NCBI GenBank assembly: GCA_017506845.1
Contig: JAFVMP010000092.1
Coordinates: 1 to 7,536 of the forward strand
Source of the DNA: Campylobacter sp.
GTDB lineage: Bacteria > Campylobacterota > Campylobacteria > Campylobacterales > Campylobacteraceae
Length of the DNA: 7,536 nucleotides
Reading direction: 5' to 3'
The notes below the pieces were generated by a model. That model saw only the letters and a program-made list of their open reading frames with translations. It ran no database searches and was not told the DNA's origin. Each line of letters opens with the position of its first letter. Position 1 is the first letter of the stretch. This document shows, one piece after another, positions 1 to 5,335 of this stretch. The position numbers and the translations under genes are program-made.

Positions 1-112
1 AGTAGTCGCCCATCGGCGACCCCTTCATGAAGGCGCGTACATTGTCTTCCTCGTCATCTTCGAATCTGGTGAACCCCATCGCCATGACGCGGCTGCAGGC
101 CGCTTCTAGCCT
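1..112. other. GC-rich foreign-looking edge segment, probable chimeric join
   Basis: Bases 1-110 contain 65 G/C (59%), whereas everything after about 115 is typical AT-rich Campylobacter sequence. The segment uses GC-ending codons and is crowded with short inverted repeats: GTCGCC/GGCGAC at 5-10/15-20, the palindrome CCTTCATGAAGG at 22-33, and GCGGC/GCCGC at 89-93/99-103. On the minus strand, the frame with codons at 2-4, 5-7 and so on is open through at least 109 and reads as natural-looking protein (for example MAMGFTRFEDDEEDNVRAF). I do not recognise that protein. The plus-strand reading (a serine run followed by low-complexity residues) does not resemble any M48 N-terminus. The join lies somewhere in 103-120; the exact base cannot be fixed by eye. 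An assembly or library chimera is the simplest explanation; a true insertion or recombination edge is less likely. Confidence 0.72.
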
Positions 113-1067
113 TAGTGGCATAGAGATGGTTGTAGTAAGAGATGCTTTGCTTGTGACTTTGTTTTTAGTTATTGGGGCAGTAATTAATCTACCTTTTGAG
201 ATATATAGTAAATTTGTAATGGATAAGAAATTTGGCTTTTGTAATAGTACAGTTGGGCTTTTTGCTATTGATTTTATTAAAACTATAATAATGATTTTTG
301 TATTTGGGTTTGGAGTTTCATGGATTTTGTTAAATTGCTATGAGCTTTTAGGGCAGAGCTGGTGGATATGGGCTTTTGCGATTAGTTTTGGATTAATTTT
401 GTTAGTAAATTTGATATATCCGACAATTATTGCTCCAATATTTAATAAGATTACTCCATTACAAAATGATGAGTTAAATTTAGCCATAAATGATCTATTA
501 AACTCATGCGGATTTAAAAGTAGTGGCGTATATAGTATGGATGCTAGTAAAAGAGATAATAGATTAAATGCTTATTTTGGTGGGCTTGGAGCGACTAAGA
601 GGGTAGTATTATTTGATACATTGATAAATAAGCTAGATAAAAATGAGATTATAGCAGTTCTTGGACATGAACTTGGTCATTTTAAGCATAAAGATATAGT
701 TAAGAATATAGTTTTAATGAGTGTAGTTTTATTTGGTTTTTTTGCAATTTTTGGCAATATTCCAGTTAGTGCCTATACTGCGCTTGGATTAGAACAAAGT
801 GGTGGTGGATTATTTGTCTTTTTCTTGCTTTACTCTTCACTTTTTATGGTAGTTGTAGAGCCTTTGATATCGACATTTTCTAGGTCGCATGAATTTGGCG
901 CTGATGAATTTGGTGCTAATAAAACTAATAAAGAGTATATGATATCAGCTCTTAAAAAGCTTGGTAAAGAAAATAAATCTTTTCCACTTTCTCATCCATT
1001 TTATAGTTTTGTATATCATTCTCATCCAACCCTATTTGAGAGGCTAAAGCGTCTTGAGAATTTGTGA
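27..1067 (+). CDS. M48 family (Ste24/CAAX-type) membrane metalloprotease, 5' end replaced by foreign sequence
   Basis: This is a multi-pass zinc metalloprotease of the M48A (Ste24/CAAX prenyl protease 1-like) type. The HELGH zinc motif is at residues 214-218, followed by the third-ligand region SRSHEFGAD (286-293, Glu289). The stretch LPFEIYSKFVMDKKFGF (55-71) matches the conserved 'PF..Y.tF.id.kFGF' N-terminal signature of the family. Hydrophobic segments lie at about 39-56, 84-104, 112-135, 225-247 and 261-284. The first ~30 residues (MKARTLSSSS...) are encoded by the GC-rich foreign segment. Bacterial relatives are usually near 400 aa with another membrane helix or more before this point, so the native start and perhaps 60 residues are missing. 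The genuine part begins at about residue 28-34 (nt 108-126). A stop codon (TAG, 3-5) lies just upstream in frame, so ATG 27 is only the formal start. The 3' end overlaps prmC by 14 nt. Its physiological substrate is unknown; bacteria generally lack prenylated CaaX proteins, so quality control of membrane proteins is an inference. Confidence 0.8.
   Translation: MKARTLSSSSSSNLVNPIAMTRLQAASSLSGIEMVVVRDALLVTLFLVIGAVINLPFEIYSKFVMDKKFGFCNSTVGLFAIDFIKTIIMIFVFGFGVSWILLNCYELLGQSWWIWAFAISFGLILLVNLIYPTIIAPIFNKITPLQNDELNLAINDLLNSCGFKSSGVYSMDASKRDNRLNAYFGGLGATKRVVLFDTLINKLDKNEIIAVLGHELGHFKHKDIVKNIVLMSVVLFGFFAIFGNIPVSAYTALGLEQSGGGLFVFFLLYSSLFMVVVEPLISTFSRSHEFGADEFGANKTNKEYMISALKKLGKENKSFPLSHPFYSFVYHSHPTLFERLKRLENL
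1038..1043 (+). promoter_or_regulatory. Putative ribosome binding site for the prmC TTG start
   Basis: GAGAGG lies inside the end of the protease gene, 10 nt before the TTG at 1054. No in-frame ATG exists near the start of prmC, so this site supports the TTG initiation and coupling to translation of the upstream gene. The next in-frame TTG (1072) has a poorer upstream match. Confidence 0.45.
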
Positions 1068-1845
1068 TGGTTTGAACTTAGCCAAGGAATTTGGCAATCG
1101 TTTTGCCTACTTGCTAATGGAATTTTATTTAAAAAAAAACAAAGAATGGATATTTTTACATCTAAATGATGAACTTGCCAAAAAAGATGAATTCATAACG
1201 CTTTTAGATAGATATAAAAATGGAGAGCCATTAGAGTATATTTTTGGTTGTTGTGAGTTTATGGGGCGAGATTTTGAGGTAGGGCAGGGAGTTTTAATCC
1301 CAAGATTTGAGACTGAGATTTTAGTAGAAAAAGCTTTAGAGATAGCTAGTAAATTTAATTCACCAAGGATTGCTGAGATTGGCGTTGGGAGTGGAATTAT
1401 TAGTATATCTTTAGCCTTAGAGCTTAAAAATGCTAAGATAATTGCTACTGATATTAGTCCAGATGCACTTAAGTATGCTAAGATTAATAAAGATAAATTT
1501 CAAGTCGATATAGAGCTAATAGAGTCAAATTATCTTGATAAAGTTAATGGTGATTTTGATATTATTATCTCTAATCCACCATATATTGCAGCCAATTATC
1601 CGCTGGATAAATGGGTTTTGAGTGAGCCAAAAACAGCATTAATAGGTGGTCAAATTGGTGATGAGATATTAAAAGATATTATTAATCTAGCAAAATCTAG
1701 AGCTAAATATCTAATTTGTGAAATGGGTTATGATCAAAGAGAATCTATGAAAAATTATCTTGATAAGCTTGATTTTCAAAGTGAGTTTTATACCGATTTA
1801 GCTGGATTAGATCGTGGATTTGTAGCTTATAATAAAGGAAAATAA
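1054..1845 (+). CDS. prmC: Peptide chain release factor N5-glutamine methyltransferase PrmC
   Basis: PrmC (HemK) uses S-adenosylmethionine to methylate the glutamine of the GGQ motif in release factors RF1 and RF2, raising termination efficiency. Hallmarks in the 263-aa product: the linker motif GEPLEYI (57-63), LIPRFETE (81-88; canonical LIPRPETE, so Phe replaces the second Pro), SAM-binding motif I AEIGVGSGIISISLA (107-121), the acidic ATDIS at 131-135 (Asp133, expected ribose contact), and the catalytic NPPY tetrapeptide at 174-177 that binds the target glutamine amide. EPKTALIGGQIGDEI (191-205) is the usual PrmC continuation. The N-terminal helical RF-binding domain (about 1-75) is present, and the length is close to the family's ~270-280 aa. 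The start is a TTG overlapping the protease gene by 14 nt. The stop overlaps the next ATG (TAATG), which points to translational coupling. Confidence 0.93.
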   Translation: MRICDGLNLAKEFGNRFAYLLMEFYLKKNKEWIFLHLNDELAKKDEFITLLDRYKNGEPLEYIFGCCEFMGRDFEVGQGVLIPRFETEILVEKALEIASKFNSPRIAEIGVGSGIISISLALELKNAKIIATDISPDALKYAKINKDKFQVDIELIESNYLDKVNGDFDIIISNPPYIAANYPLDKWVLSEPKTALIGGQIGDEILKDIINLAKSRAKYLICEMGYDQRESMKNYLDKLDFQSEFYTDLAGLDRGFVAYNKGK

Positions 1846-2318
1846 TGGTTAAATTTAGAAGTTTTTATCTACTTTTGCTTGGTATTTGTATTGGTGCTGA
1901 GCTTGCTATTGGGATATTTATGGCGCCTGTGATATTTTATCCATCGCAATATATTGGCGAAGGAGTTTTGAGCCACTATCAAAGCGGTCAATTAATGACA
2001 CAGGTATTTTTAAAATATAATGTGATGTTGATATTTATCTCATCGCTAATTTTTCTTTTTGAGATTGTTAATTTGAAAAATAGCGAGAGTTTTAATTATA
2101 AAATTAGTGCATTTTTCTTGGCACTTATTATAACTCTTTTGGCTATGGCATTTGTGTTTTACTTTACTCCATATATTCTTGATGCACAAAAAATAGGAGT
2201 TGAAGCGACTGCTACGGCTGAATTTGCTAGTATGCATAAAGCTAGTGAATTTGTGATGAAAGCAATGATGTTGGCTCAAGTGGTATTATTTTTTATTAGG
2301 GTGCGTAAGGAGAGTTAA
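1845..2318 (+). CDS. DUF4149/TMEM205-like four-helix membrane protein
   Basis: The 157-aa product is a small inner-membrane protein with hydrophobic segments at about 6-32, 58-76, 86-108 and 136-152. The start, with GAELAIGIFMAPVIF in helix 1 followed by a polar SGQLMTQVFLKYN stretch (47-59), and the conserved-looking polar loop before helix 4 (EFASMHKASEFV, 126-137), resemble the DUF4149/TMEM205-like family. No biochemical function is established for that family in bacteria. The AAAGGAAAAT sequence before the ATG supplies a Shine-Dalgarno site. It shares a TAATG stop/start with both prmC upstream and the thioesterase gene downstream, so it is made from the same operon in step with them. Family assignment is by eye and moderately sure; that it is a real gene is not in doubt. 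Confidence 0.82.
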   Translation: MVKFRSFYLLLLGICIGAELAIGIFMAPVIFYPSQYIGEGVLSHYQSGQLMTQVFLKYNVMLIFISSLIFLFEIVNLKNSESFNYKISAFFLALIITLLAMAFVFYFTPYILDAQKIGVEATATAEFASMHKASEFVMKAMMLAQVVLFFIRVRKES

Positions 2319-2722
2319 TGGGATTAAAGGTTAGAATTTACTACGAAGATACAGATAGTGGCGGGATAGTATATCATAGCAATTATATTAAATTTTGTGA
2401 GCGTGCTAGAAGCGAGATAGTATTTGCTTCTGGAATTGAATTTAATGATAGTCGCCACTTTGTAGTTACAAAGCTTGAAGCGCACTATTTAAAACCTGCT
2501 GTTTTAGGAGATATATTAGATGTTCAAACCAAGCTTGTCAAGGTTGGCGGTGTAAGTTTAACCCTAGCTCAAGATATATATAAAGTAGCAAATATTAAAG
2601 GAGAGTGCGAGCGTGAATTGATATTTCGTGCGAAGGTTGTAGTAGGATTTATTAGCGATGGAAAGCTCTCTAGACTTGAGCCAGAATTTGCTAGAGTTTT
2701 TGGCCAGTTAAATGAATATTAA
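2318..2722 (+). CDS. ybgC: YbgC/FadM family acyl-CoA thioesterase
   Basis: This is a 134-aa single hotdog-fold (4HBT) thioesterase that hydrolyses acyl-CoA thioesters in the cytoplasm. The signature YYEDTDSGGIVYHSNYIKF (8-26), followed by CERARSE, is nearly identical to the active-site region of E. coli YbgC and the H. pylori homologue HP0496. Asp13 (second Asp of EDTD) and His20 correspond to the catalytic Asp18 and His25 region of E. coli YbgC. Length fits the family (about 130-140 aa). In Gammaproteobacteria ybgC leads the tol-pal cluster; here it is the last gene of a prmC operon, so that association is absent in this window. A strong Shine-Dalgarno site AAGGAG precedes the ATG, which overlaps the previous stop as TAATG. 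A hairpin at 2728-2750 follows. Preferred chain length (short acyl versus acyl-ACP/phospholipid-linked) cannot be read from sequence. Confidence 0.92.
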   Translation: MGLKVRIYYEDTDSGGIVYHSNYIKFCERARSEIVFASGIEFNDSRHFVVTKLEAHYLKPAVLGDILDVQTKLVKVGGVSLTLAQDIYKVANIKGECERELIFRAKVVVGFISDGKLSRLEPEFARVFGQLNEY

Positions 2723-2727
2723 AACTA

Positions 2728-2750
2728 AGTAATAGGGTTTACCTATTACT
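2728..2750. terminator. Perfect 9-bp hairpin between convergent operons
   Basis: AGTAATAGG (2728-2736) and CCTATTACT (2742-2750) form a perfect stem around a 5-nt GTTTA loop. Read on the minus strand the stem is followed by TAGTTTTAATATT (a short U tract at 2724-2721), so it fits an intrinsic terminator for the leftward operon, whose TAG stop (2751-2749) overlaps the stem. Read on the plus strand it is followed by ACTCATCAAAATAAAA with no U run, so it would terminate ybgC only weakly or act as a 3'-end stabiliser. The stem is AT-rich, so strength is uncertain. Confidence 0.6.
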
Positions 2751-3885
2751 ACTCATCAAAATAAAATCCATAATTTCCAGCACGCATAATATTTATATTG
2801 TATTGTATTTGATTATTTTGCATCTCTTCTTTAAAGATAGCTTTTGCGCTTTTGTTTATGTAGTTTAGATATATAAAATCCATTCCAATCATTGTAGAGT
2901 AAGCCACCCAATCATAATCAAGCTTTTCGCCCAAAATTGCACTAAGTGTCTCTAGCTGGCTATCAGGAGTCATTATAGAGTTAGCAATATACATATTTTT
3001 ACGATCACCACTTTGAGTAAGGCTGATTAAAGCGCTATTATAGTTAAGCTGAGTTGAGAGCAGTATGTGGGGTGTAAGCTCAAATACTCTAAATTGCGAA
3101 CTAAGTAGTGCGCTTTTAATGAGTGGAGTATTTAAAAATATAGAGCTATTTTTAACCTTATAATTATTTTTTAAGAAATTTAGCTTTATATCACTACCTT
3201 CTATATTTTTAATATATGGTTCATTTGTGTTATTAGCAACTAGATTATTTAGCATATCTGAGACTCTACTACCATCGCCAAATGCGGTTATTTTATGATT
3301 TGCTTTTGTTAATAGTTTTTGAATTTGTGCTTCATAATCAATCCCACCAAAGAATAAATTCGGATTTGGATTTTGAACTGTTTTAATATTTATAGTAGGG
3401 ATATAAAATATTAAATCATCATAATCATCGCTATTTACAATCTCTAAGCCGTTTGTTGTTAGTGGAGCAATAAGATATTTAAATCCAGCATTTTTTGCTC
3501 TGTTTATAGCTAAATTTAGATTTTCTGCACTCTCATCACCACTATAAAATATCTCAATATACGAACCAACATCACGCTTGAAAATATATGCAAAAACTGA
3601 ATCACTCACTACTACAGAGTAGCTTTTTATTACATCTTGAGGAATTATTAGGGCAACTTTTATATCTTTGCGGCCAATCTCAATCTCTGGAATGGTTGCA
3701 AGCTTTTTAATACCAGCATAGTAGCTCTTAAAAGGTTCGCTCATAGTTAGCGGAGTGTAGATAAATTGGATAAAATCAACCCCACGAGATAACTCTTTTA
3801 AGCACTCTTTATCACATCTAGATTGCGAATTTGCCTGTATGACTGCTATAAAAATCATAAAAAATGAAATAATTAAATTTCTCAT
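2749..3885 (-). CDS. Exported protein with probable type-1 periplasmic-binding (LpoA/receptor-like) fold
   Basis: I cannot name this 378-aa protein. It has a clear Sec signal (positively charged MRN, hydrophobic core about 4-16, cleavage likely near QANS at 17-20) and no lipobox, so it should be a soluble periplasmic protein. After Cys24 and Cys28 (CDKEC), which could form a disulphide, residues 76-82 (KVALIIP) begin an alternating beta/alpha pattern: KVALIIP..., a helix (92-104), IEIFYSGDESAENLNLAI, then KYLIAPLTTNG and LIFYIPTI, later KITAFGDGSRVSDMLNNLV (198-216). That pattern is what the N-terminal lobe of type-1 periplasmic-binding-fold proteins looks like, including LpoA-type penicillin-binding-protein activators. 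No ligand-binding residues can be assigned. It is the last gene of the GNAT-UDG operon; its ATG overlaps the UDG stop by 4 nt (ATGA) and AAGGA lies 5 nt upstream of the start. Fold call is inference; export is well supported. Confidence 0.8.
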   Translation of the reverse strand: MRNLIISFFMIFIAVIQANSQSRCDKECLKELSRGVDFIQFIYTPLTMSEPFKSYYAGIKKLATIPEIEIGRKDIKVALIIPQDVIKSYSVVVSDSVFAYIFKRDVGSYIEIFYSGDESAENLNLAINRAKNAGFKYLIAPLTTNGLEIVNSDDYDDLIFYIPTINIKTVQNPNPNLFFGGIDYEAQIQKLLTKANHKITAFGDGSRVSDMLNNLVANNTNEPYIKNIEGSDIKLNFLKNNYKVKNSSIFLNTPLIKSALLSSQFRVFELTPHILLSTQLNYNSALISLTQSGDRKNMYIANSIMTPDSQLETLSAILGEKLDYDWVAYSTMIGMDFIYLNYINKSAKAIFKEEMQNNQIQYNINIMRAGNYGFYFDE

Positions 3886-4502
3886 AAATATCCTTTTATT
3901 TTTTTTAAATCTGCTATAAACTCATTAGCTTTACTAGGATTTTTGTCTATCCAAGCGTTATCAAAAGTCGGCATATAAAGTGAATTTTTAAGTCTATAAA
4001 TGCCACCTCTATGGCTCTCAAATGAGCTATTTTTAGCTAGTTCTTTAAAACAATTTAATCCAAAGCTTACAATAAACTTAGGTTTAATGATTGCAAGTTC
4101 TTGGTCAAAAAACTTTGTACAAATATCATTATAATACCAATTATTCTGCTTATTAATACATTTTAAAATATATGTAAAATATATCTCATTTGCGTTAAGT
4201 CCAGCTAAATTTAAATATCGCAAAAGCGAATCATCAGGAGTACAAAGACCATTTTCATCGCTTCTAACATTTGGACTATCAAGCACAAAAACCACACCAC
4301 TACTAATATTTCCACTACCAATGACTGCGTTAGTTCTGCTTTTGCATAGCTGGCAAAGATTACAGCTTTTTATTTGTGTATTTAATAGCTTTAAAGAGTT
4401 AAAATCATCTATTTCATGAGATACAATTTCACCAAAGCTAACAAATTTAAAACCCATTGCACGCAATATCTCAAGCTTGTAAATGGTATAATTTTTGTCC
4501 AT
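3882..4502 (-). CDS. Uracil-DNA glycosylase family protein (family-4-like, Fe-S) with divergent active-site motifs
   Basis: The 206-aa product has the layout of family 4 [4Fe-4S] uracil-DNA glycosylases: an N-terminal CNLC pair (Cys47, Cys50) followed by CKSRTNAVIGSGN (53-65), a central FTYILKC (109-115) equivalent to the 'vyitnvvKC' strand, DIC (Cys128), and KPKFIVSFG (140-148) equivalent to 'kPkvivtLG'. Cys47, Cys50, Cys115 and Cys128 match the expected cluster ligands. However, motif 1 (GEAPG..ED in active enzymes) reads LDSPNVRSDENG (74-85), and the motif 3 region (normally an HP-containing stretch before the final helix) reads MPTFDNAWIDKNPSK (177-191) without the His. Uracil excision activity is therefore uncertain. 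About 40 extra residues precede the first cysteine. It lies 19 nt after the acetyltransferase gene, with only a weak GGTAG before the ATG, and overlaps the next gene by 4 nt (ATGA). Confidence 0.82.
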   Translation of the reverse strand: MDKNYTIYKLEILRAMGFKFVSFGEIVSHEIDDFNSLKLLNTQIKSCNLCQLCKSRTNAVIGSGNISSGVVFVLDSPNVRSDENGLCTPDDSLLRYLNLAGLNANEIYFTYILKCINKQNNWYYNDICTKFFDQELAIIKPKFIVSFGLNCFKELAKNSSFESHRGGIYRLKNSLYMPTFDNAWIDKNPSKANEFIADLKKIKGYL

Positions 4503-4521
4503 TATACTACCAAAAAGCTAT

Positions 4522-5004
4522 TTAATCTTTAATAAAATTTGCTAAATTTTCCAACTCTTTACCATCGAGTCTAAGATGAAAAAACTCATCTCTATTTTTA
4601 GCACCAAGTTTATAATAAAACTCTAAACTTGGTTCATTCCAAGTCAAACACTCCCACTCTAGTCGCCCCAATTCTTCATCAATGCATTTTTTAGCAAGAA
4701 TGGCTAAAAATTGTTTACCAATACCATTGCCACGGAATTTAGGCTGAACATATAAATCCTCTAAATATATCCCCGCACGCCCAAGAAAGCTAGAGAAGGT
4801 ATAAAAATATATAGCATATCCTATGATTTTTTCGCTATGTTGGCAAACTAAAATGTGAGCGTATTTTTTTTCAAAAATAGAATTTTGAAATAATTCATCA
4901 CTAAATTTTATCCTATCGCTCATCTTTTCATATTCAGCTAGTTCTTTAACAAGATTAATTATATCTTTGATATCATCTTTTTTGGCGGGTCTAATTTTAT
5001 ACAT
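4522..5004 (-). CDS. GNAT N-acetyltransferase, SSAT (di/polyamine acetyltransferase)-like
   Basis: This is a 160-aa single-domain acetyl-CoA-dependent acetyltransferase. The N-terminus YKIRPAKKDDIKDIINLVKELAEYE contains the usual beta1/alpha1 'iR.a...D...i..l..eLAeyE' of spermidine/spermine acetyltransferase relatives. Motif A is IYLEDLYVQPKFRGNGIGKQ (79-98), with the pyrophosphate-binding R-G-N-G-I-G at 91-96. The C-terminal motif WECLTWNEPSLEFYYKLGA (117-135) matches the 'W.vl.WN..a..fY...GA' of the SSAT and thialysine acetyltransferase group, with Tyr130/Tyr131 placed for the general-acid role. The substrate (polyamine, thialysine-like amine or an antibiotic-like amine) cannot be told from sequence. 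It is the first gene of a leftward operon, with an AAGG ribosome site (5014-5011) and an extended -10 promoter at 5044-5036. Confidence 0.9.
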   Translation of the reverse strand: MYKIRPAKKDDIKDIINLVKELAEYEKMSDRIKFSDELFQNSIFEKKYAHILVCQHSEKIIGYAIYFYTFSSFLGRAGIYLEDLYVQPKFRGNGIGKQFLAILAKKCIDEELGRLEWECLTWNEPSLEFYYKLGAKNRDEFFHLRLDGKELENLANFIKD

Positions 5005-5035
5005 TTTCTACCTTAAATTTTAAAATTTATGCTAG

Positions 5036-5044
5036 ATTATAGCA
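5036..5044 (-). promoter_or_regulatory. Extended -10 promoter (TGCTATAAT) for the acetyltransferase operon
   Basis: On the minus strand TGCTATAAT (5044-5036) is a perfect TGnTATAAT extended -10 element, 31 nt before the start codon of the acetyltransferase gene. No -35 box is evident, as expected for the housekeeping sigma factor of Campylobacter and Helicobacter. Transcription would start about 6-8 nt downstream, near 5028-5030, giving a short leader with AAGG at 5014-5011. Confidence 0.7.
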
Positions 5045-5105
5045 ATTTGGAGCTGAATTTGAAAAAAATTTGATTTCAAATCCGATAAACTATCTAAAAT
5101 TTAAG

Positions 5106-5115
5106 TCAAATTTGA
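5106..5115. repeat. Perfect palindrome TCAAATTTGA beside the 6S promoter
   Basis: TCAAATTTGA is a perfect 10-bp palindrome whose right end overlaps the TG of the extended -10 element. The heptamer AATTTGA also occurs at 5056-5062 and 5067-5073, and at 5109-5115 within this palindrome. An imperfect inverted repeat, ATTTGA/TCAAAT around TT, spans 5068-5081. It could be an operator, or just the periodic A/T tracts that replace -35 elements in this lineage. Confidence 0.35.
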
Positions 5116-5121
5116 TATAAT
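5113..5121 (+). promoter_or_regulatory. Extended -10 promoter (TGATATAAT) for 6S RNA and purD
   Basis: TGATATAAT is a perfect TGnTATAAT element. It predicts a transcript start at about 5127-5129, which coincides with the first base of the 6S closing helix (5128). No -35 box is visible; upstream sequence is A/T-tract rich. It faces away from the acetyltransferase promoter about 70 bp to the left. It is the only good promoter seen ahead of purD, so purD, the RDD gene and lptD probably depend on it at least in part. Confidence 0.78.
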
Positions 5122-5127
5122 TTCTCT

Positions 5128-5313
5128 GCCTGGATGACTCGACAGCATTTTTATGAAGGTCCAACAAATTAGTATTAGCGAAGATGTGCAGAGTGGTGTG
5201 ACGCGACTTTGCTTGATGCCTAACGGTTTAGAAGCTGCGACCTAAAGCTGCTGCCTATTTGCAAGATTGGCTTTATATTAGGGCCGATTCTACTATGCAC
5301 CGACCATCTGGGT
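5128..5313 (+). ncRNA. ssrS: 6S RNA (SsrS), epsilonproteobacterial 'purD motif'
   Basis: 6S RNA mimics an open promoter and sequesters the housekeeping sigma-70 RNA polymerase, mainly in stationary phase. Position and structure both support the call. The ~186-nt segment lies directly upstream of purD, where the 'purD' structured-RNA motif of Epsilonproteobacteria was described (Weinberg et al. 2007) and, as I recall, later recognised as 6S RNA. The ends pair: 5128-5136 with 5305-5313 (nine pairs, three G-U), then 5139-5141 with 5301-5303, 5145-5148 with 5295-5298, and 5158-5162 (GGUCC) with 5281-5285 (GGGCC, one U-G). GCAG 5188-5191 can pair with CUGC 5251-5254, leaving a large central bubble between 5163-5187 and 5255-5280, the 6S hallmark. 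I did not resolve the apical arm. Neither strand carries a convincing ORF here. The 3' end is set by the closing helix and may be a few bases off. Confidence 0.82.
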
Positions 5314-5335
5314 ATTTTAAATTTATAGGAATTAT

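Noticed and set aside
5..33. Inverted repeats 5-20 and 22-33 as a transposon end or attachment site.
   Set aside because: They lie in the GC-rich foreign segment, have no transposase, target-site duplication or partner copy in the window, and fall within a plausible minus-strand coding frame.
98..109. GGCCGCTTCTAG matches 12 bases of the BioBrick cloning prefix, and CTGCAG (PstI) lies next to it at 93-98, suggesting vector sequence.
   Set aside because: The rest of the prefix (EcoRI site, full NotI site) is absent, and the minus-strand reading frame passes through these bases as ordinary codons. Coincidence is more likely; a vector search of 1-120 would settle it.
2046..2279. Leftward open frame of 77 codons.
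   Set aside because: It lies wholly antisense inside the DUF4149-like gene, has a low-complexity Lys/Ser/Cys composition and no ribosome site or family resemblance.
4500..4508. GTATAATGG overlapping the UDG-family start codon as an internal -10 box.
   Set aside because: It lacks the extended TG at the right spacing and would give a near-leaderless transcript 19 nt after the upstream gene; an operon with the acetyltransferase gene explains expression more simply.
5128..5335. A purine-sensing riboswitch in the purD leader.
   Set aside because: Position ahead of a purine gene invites this, but there is no purine-riboswitch three-way junction or PreQ1-type fold. Terminal pairing with a central bubble fits 6S RNA better.
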